64,000 nucleotides of DNA from Mycolicibacterium bacteremicum (lineage in GTDB: Bacteria; Actinomycetota; Actinomycetes; Mycobacteriales; Mycobacteriaceae). Below are positions 60,599 to 64,000 of this stretch, one piece after another. The notes beneath the pieces are model-generated. The model was not told where the DNA came from. It was given only the letters and a program-made list of their open reading frames with translations, and ran no database searches. The DNA lies in assembly GCF_943913955.1 (NCBI RefSeq), contig NZ_CALUAE010000031.1:1-64000 (forward strand), given 5' to 3'. Each line of letters starts with the position of its first letter. The stretch's first letter is position 1. The translations under genes and the position numbers were made by a program.

Positions 60599-62226
60599 TG
60601 CGCGTGCGTCGCATCGCTGCCGTGGCGCTGGCCGTGCTGGTGAGCGCCTGCGGCACCGCAGACCCGGCACCGGTGTCGGACAACAACGCCAAGGGCGGCC
60701 ACCTGACGTATCTGGATGCCGAGGCACCGGCCTCATTACAGATCCAGGTCAGTTACTGGCAGAACAGTCTGCTCAAGGATCAACTGCTCGACCGGCTGGT
60801 CTACCAGGATCCGCAGACTTTCGAGTTCGTACCGTGGATTGCCGAGAGCTGGACGGTGGACGATCCGCACCTGGTGTACGAGTTCACCATTCGCGACGGC
60901 GTGAGCTACAGCAACGGCCAGCCGGTGGATGCCGAGTCGGTGCGCCGCAACCTCGAATGGCAGGCGAACGGGGACAAGGACAAGGGCATCACCCGCAACA
61001 CCTATTTTCCGAAGGTGCGATCCATCGAGGCCGACAACGACCGGCGCACCGTCCGGGTCACGCTGGAGAAGCCGTACGCACCGTTCATCGCCGTGCTGAC
61101 GCTGAACACCGCCGGTCTGGTAGCCGACGCCACCATCGACGCCACCAAGGAGGAGCAGTCGATCATCACGAATCTGATCGGGTCCGGCCCCTTCGTCGCG
61201 CAGTCGCAGATTCCCGACAAGGAGATCGTGCTGGCCAAGCGGCGCGGGTACGACTGGGCACCGGCGACCGCCCCGCATCAGGGCGAGGCATACCTGGACA
61301 CCATCACCGTCATCCCGGTGACCGAGGACAGTGTGCGCGTCGGCGCGCTGCGCGCCGGACAGGCCGATGCCATCCGCTATTCCCAACCCCCGGACGAGAA
61401 GCTGCTGGCCCGTGAGGGTTTCGATGTCCGTGGACTGCGGACACCGGGGCTGGCCAACACCCTAGACATCCGGCAGAGCGCACCGTTCCTGCGTGATGTC
61501 AACGTCCGCCGCGCCATCGGCTTCGGCATCGACCGCAACGAGATCCTGAGCACGCTCTACACCGAGAACTGGAAACCGGCGCAGAACATCGTGACCAGGA
61601 ACTTCCCCGGTTATGTCGATCGCAGGGATGCGGTGCGCTACGACCCTGCCGAGGCGGTCCGACTACTGGAGGAGTCCGGCTGGACCGAGGTCGACGATGA
61701 GGGATACCGCGTCAAGAACGGTGAGCAGTTGGCCGTGAAGATCTACGTCGATGTGTATGACCACACCGCGAAGCCGATGTACGAGCTGATCCAACGCCAA
61801 CTCGGACGGGTCGGCATCCGGCTGGTGATCCGACAGACCGACTTCGCCAACTATCCCACCGCGAGCATCGAAGACTCGGTGGGATTGCGGCGCAATGGTT
61901 GGCCGACCGCGGATCCGGTGCGGTTGTGGCAGAACTATGACAGTGAAGGTGGTGACCTGTACGCCCTCGACGGTGCCGATCCGACCATCGACCGGCTGCT
62001 GCGAGCCCAGATCAGCGCCACCGACCCGCAACAGCGCCTGGAATTGCTGGAGGAGTACAACAACTACATCATCGACAACGCGTACTCGGTACCGCTGCTG
62101 GAGGACACCCAGATATTCGCGGTGGCACCGCGCGTACAGGGCTTCGCCAACGCCGCCAACTCGGTGCCGTGGTTCTACAACACCTGGATAGACAACTCAG
62201 CGGTGCCCGCCTCCGGAGAGGAATGA
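60595..62226 (+). CDS. ABC transporter solute-binding lipoprotein, family 5
   Basis: A 543-residue protein with a lipoprotein signal ending VSACG (lipid-bearing Cys near residue 20). Family marks: IQVSYWQNSLLKDQLLDRLVYQDPQT, YEFTIRDGVSYSNGQPVDAESVRRNL, DVNVRRAIGFGIDRNEIL and a C-terminal LEEYNNYIIDNAYSVPLLE. It binds the imported compound, classically a peptide, nickel complex or similar. It overlaps the ATPase gene by 4 bases and the next enzyme gene by 4 bases. Confidence 0.92.
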   Translation: MMRVRRIAAVALAVLVSACGTADPAPVSDNNAKGGHLTYLDAEAPASLQIQVSYWQNSLLKDQLLDRLVYQDPQTFEFVPWIAESWTVDDPHLVYEFTIRDGVSYSNGQPVDAESVRRNLEWQANGDKDKGITRNTYFPKVRSIEADNDRRTVRVTLEKPYAPFIAVLTLNTAGLVADATIDATKEEQSIITNLIGSGPFVAQSQIPDKEIVLAKRRGYDWAPATAPHQGEAYLDTITVIPVTEDSVRVGALRAGQADAIRYSQPPDEKLLAREGFDVRGLRTPGLANTLDIRQSAPFLRDVNVRRAIGFGIDRNEILSTLYTENWKPAQNIVTRNFPGYVDRRDAVRYDPAEAVRLLEESGWTEVDDEGYRVKNGEQLAVKIYVDVYDHTAKPMYELIQRQLGRVGIRLVIRQTDFANYPTASIEDSVGLRRNGWPTADPVRLWQNYDSEGGDLYALDGADPTIDRLLRAQISATDPQQRLELLEEYNNYIIDNAYSVPLLEDTQIFAVAPRVQGFANAANSVPWFYNTWIDNSAVPASGEE

Positions 62227-63446
62227 CCACCATGACCACCGAATCCGTGATCGATCGAATCCCGTCGGCGCACAGCGCAGAACTGCGCGACGTGCTCGAC
62301 ACCATCGCCGCCGACCATCGTCGCCGCCTCGCCGAGGGCGGGCTGCTGCCGCCGACGTTGGGCCTGCAATTGATTCGTGAGCACCGCCTCGGCGCGGTCC
62401 GGCTGGCCGCCGAGCTCGGTGGCGCCGGCTACACCGTGCCCGAGTTCTTCGCGTTCGCGATCGCCCTGGCCGAGGCCGATCCCGATCTGACGCACATCCT
62501 GCGCGTGCACTTCGCGTTGACCGAGGAACTCCAGCGGGTGACCCAGCGTGACGGCGCCGGCCGCTGGTTGAGCCTGATCGCCGAGGGGAAGATCATCGGG
62601 GGCACCAACTCCGAGCTGTCCAGCGCCACGGTCGGGGCGCAGAAGTACGACACCAAACTGACCAGCGACGCCGGCGATCTGCGGTTGACCGGGCGCAAGT
62701 TCTACAGCACCGGAGCGCAGTTCTCCGATTACATCCGCGTCGGCGCGGAGGATCCGAACGGGGCGCCGGTCGGCGTGATCGTCCCGGTCGATCGTGCCGG
62801 GATCGTGCATGCCGATGACTGGGACGGTATCGGTCAGCGCCATACCGGCAGCGGCACAACGATCTTCGAGGATGTGGCGGTGGCCGAGGACGAGGTGATC
62901 CGGTTGGGCACCACCATCGGTGTCGATCGTGCGCGCGGCGCACTGGTGCAGCTGTATCTGCATGCCATCGCCGCCGGCATCCTGCGCTCGGTCACAGCGG
63001 ACGCTGCCGCGCTGGTCCGGGGCCGACACCGGACGTACACCTTCGCCGCCGCGGACACCCCGGCGGCGGATCCCCAGTTGCTGGAGATCGTCGGTGAGAT
63101 CGATGCGATCAGCTACACCGCCGAGGCTGTCGTGCTCAGCGCGGCACACGAATTGGGCCGGGCACTGGAGGCCGGCCGCGTCGGCGGGATCGATGCGGAG
63201 CTGGAAGCGAAGGCGTCCATTGCCGCGGCGCGGGTCAAGGTCGGCATCGAGGAGCCGGCCCTGCGGGCCGCGTCCCGGTTGTTCGATGCCGGCGGCGCAT
63301 CGGCGATCCGGGCATCGACACATCTGGACCGGCACTGGCGAAATCTGCGAACCCTGTTCTCGCACAACCCGACCGTGTACAAGGCGCGGGTGCTGGGCGA
63401 TATCGCGGTCAACGGTGCCGCCCTACCGGACACCGGGTTCTTCTGA
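62223..63446 (+). CDS. Acyl-CoA dehydrogenase-fold monooxygenase (SfnB/DszC-like)
   Basis: A 407-residue flavoprotein of the acyl-CoA dehydrogenase fold. RLAAELGGAGYTVPEFFAFAIALAEADP, IIGGTNSELSSATVG and LTGRKFYSTGAQFSDYIRV are the pattern of the DszC/SfnB group of flavin-dependent monooxygenases, not of true dehydrogenases; the catalytic EGTSEIQ is absent. Relatives oxidise sulfur compounds such as dibenzothiophene or dimethyl sulfone. Overlap of 4 bases with the binding-protein gene shows it is part of the importer operon. Confidence 0.85.
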   Translation: MTTMTTESVIDRIPSAHSAELRDVLDTIAADHRRRLAEGGLLPPTLGLQLIREHRLGAVRLAAELGGAGYTVPEFFAFAIALAEADPDLTHILRVHFALTEELQRVTQRDGAGRWLSLIAEGKIIGGTNSELSSATVGAQKYDTKLTSDAGDLRLTGRKFYSTGAQFSDYIRVGAEDPNGAPVGVIVPVDRAGIVHADDWDGIGQRHTGSGTTIFEDVAVAEDEVIRLGTTIGVDRARGALVQLYLHAIAAGILRSVTADAAALVRGRHRTYTFAAADTPAADPQLLEIVGEIDAISYTAEAVVLSAAHELGRALEAGRVGGIDAELEAKASIAAARVKVGIEEPALRAASRLFDAGGASAIRASTHLDRHWRNLRTLFSHNPTVYKARVLGDIAVNGAALPDTGFF

Positions 63447-63502
63447 GGCTATCGGGGGGTAAACCGTTGCCGTACAGAGCAATACTTGTCGGTGGGTCGC
63501 CG

Positions 63503-63508
63503 TAGAAT
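63503..63508 (+). promoter_or_regulatory. -10 element of the second DUF222 gene
   Basis: TAGAAT ends 6 bases before the ATG, the leaderless arrangement. The bases from TTGTCGG onward are similar to those upstream of the DUF222 gene at the window start. Confidence 0.5.
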
Positions 63509-63514
63509 CAGGGT

Positions 63515-64000
63515 ATGTCCGATGGCCGAGATGTGGGGAGCCACCTCGATGCCGCGCGTGAGCAGCTGCGTGTCGAACGCCGCGCGATGGCCGCCAAGGT
63601 GTTGGCCGCCGGGCGGTTCGCCCTGGCCCGGATGGCCCAGCTCGGCCACGCGTTTGAGGATCTGATTGTCGATGACTGGGAACTCGCCGCCGCTGAGCTG
63701 GGCGCCGAGCTGGGTATCAGCCGCGGCCGGGCCTGCACGCTGATCACCCAGGGCCGCGACCTGCTCACCCGGCTGCCCGCCTTCGCCGAGGTGTTCGCCA
63801 CCGGCACCGTGGATCTGCGGGTGCTGCGGCTCATCCTGACCCGCACCGCACTGATCGTCGATCCCGACATCATCGCCGTCATCGACACCCAACTTGTCGG
63901 CAAGACCCCGGCCTGGAACACGCTGTCCGATGAACGGATCGCCGATCTGATCGACTGGATGATCATCGACGTCGACCCCGAAGCGGTGCGCCGCGCCCGC
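63515..64000 (+). CDS. DUF222 / 13E12-type protein, 5' end only
   Basis: The first 162 codons of a second member of the family seen at 1-148. It opens MSDGRDVGSHLDAAREQLRV and continues with the DUF222 pattern: LARMAQLGHAFEDLIVDDWELAAAELGAELGISRGRACTLI, then LPAFAEVFATGTVDLRVLRLILTRTALI. The HNH nuclease part, if present, lies beyond the window. No SOS box is seen at its start, unlike the first copy. It follows the importer operon by 68 bases. Confidence 0.8.
   Translation, partial: MSDGRDVGSHLDAAREQLRVERRAMAAKVLAAGRFALARMAQLGHAFEDLIVDDWELAAAELGAELGISRGRACTLITQGRDLLTRLPAFAEVFATGTVDLRVLRLILTRTALIVDPDIIAVIDTQLVGKTPAWNTLSDERIADLIDWMIIDVDPEAVRRAR

Noticed and set aside
1..64000. tRNA or rRNA genes, CRISPR arrays, insertion sequences and prophage genes
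   Set aside because: No cloverleaf, repeat-spacer pattern, transposase or integrase sequence was recognised by reading; a dedicated search would be needed to exclude tRNAs fully.

Overview
The window is a GC-rich actinobacterial chromosome segment. Gene content and order point to a rapidly growing or environmental Mycobacterium (Mycolicibacterium). The order radical-SAM Rv2578c-like, hisS, gloB, cyclophilin, relA, apt, lipoprotein, secF, secD, yajC, gabT, ruvBAC, yebC, pdxT-tesB-pdxS, LemA/Nudix, pimA, patA, pgsA, HIT, thrS is the M. tuberculosis Rv2578c to Rv2614c backbone. Several insertions in it are not part of that backbone as I know it. GTG and TTG starts, 4-base ATGA/GTGA overlaps and leaderless TANNNT-n6-ATG promoters are common here, as expected for mycobacteria.

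Layout. 1-1.8 kb: the 5' end of a DUF222/HNH (13E12-type) gene and a radical-SAM gene, each with a LexA (SOS) box at its start, then a small secreted protein. 2.0-6.9 kb: the complete urea ABC importer urtABCDE. 6.9-14.2 kb: dtd, a membrane protein, hisS, gloB, two tandem cyclophilins and rel. 14.2-19.9 kb: apt, a solute-binding lipoprotein and secF-secD-yajC. 20-24.8 kb: gabT, a tandem pair of membrane GGDEF diguanylate cyclases and two small membrane proteins. 24.8-28.9 kb: ruvCAB with an SOS box, two small genes and yebC. 29-31.9 kb: an acyl-CoA dehydrogenase, an SDR and a TetR regulator with an unusual three-copy operator. 31.9-41.2 kb: vitamin B6 synthesis, the phosphatidylinositol/PIM operon and thrS. 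41.2-43.7 kb: thioesterase, TetR, nitroreductase with paired operators and DUF1990. 43.7-47.5 kb: a lipid catabolic block of two acyl-CoA dehydrogenases, an enoyl-CoA hydratase and an APH-like kinase. 47.6-52.5 kb: glycogen phosphorylase followed by phosphoketolase. 52.5-54.8 kb: a 41-residue membrane peptide, an Abi-alpha-like protein and a DUF445 protein. 54.8-63.4 kb: an accessory cluster of two luciferase-like monooxygenases divergent from an oligopeptide-type ABC importer and a DszC/SfnB-like flavoenzyme. 63.5 kb to the end: the 5' end of a second DUF222 gene.

Functional reading. Three LexA-type sites tie the radical-SAM enzyme, a DUF222 gene and ruvCAB to the DNA-damage response. The most interesting accessory unit is the 54.8-63.4 kb cluster. 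It combines uptake with three flavin monooxygenase-type enzymes and reads as a scavenging route for a small organic compound, most likely an organosulfur one; this is inference from family combinations. No tRNA, rRNA, CRISPR array or insertion sequence was recognised.
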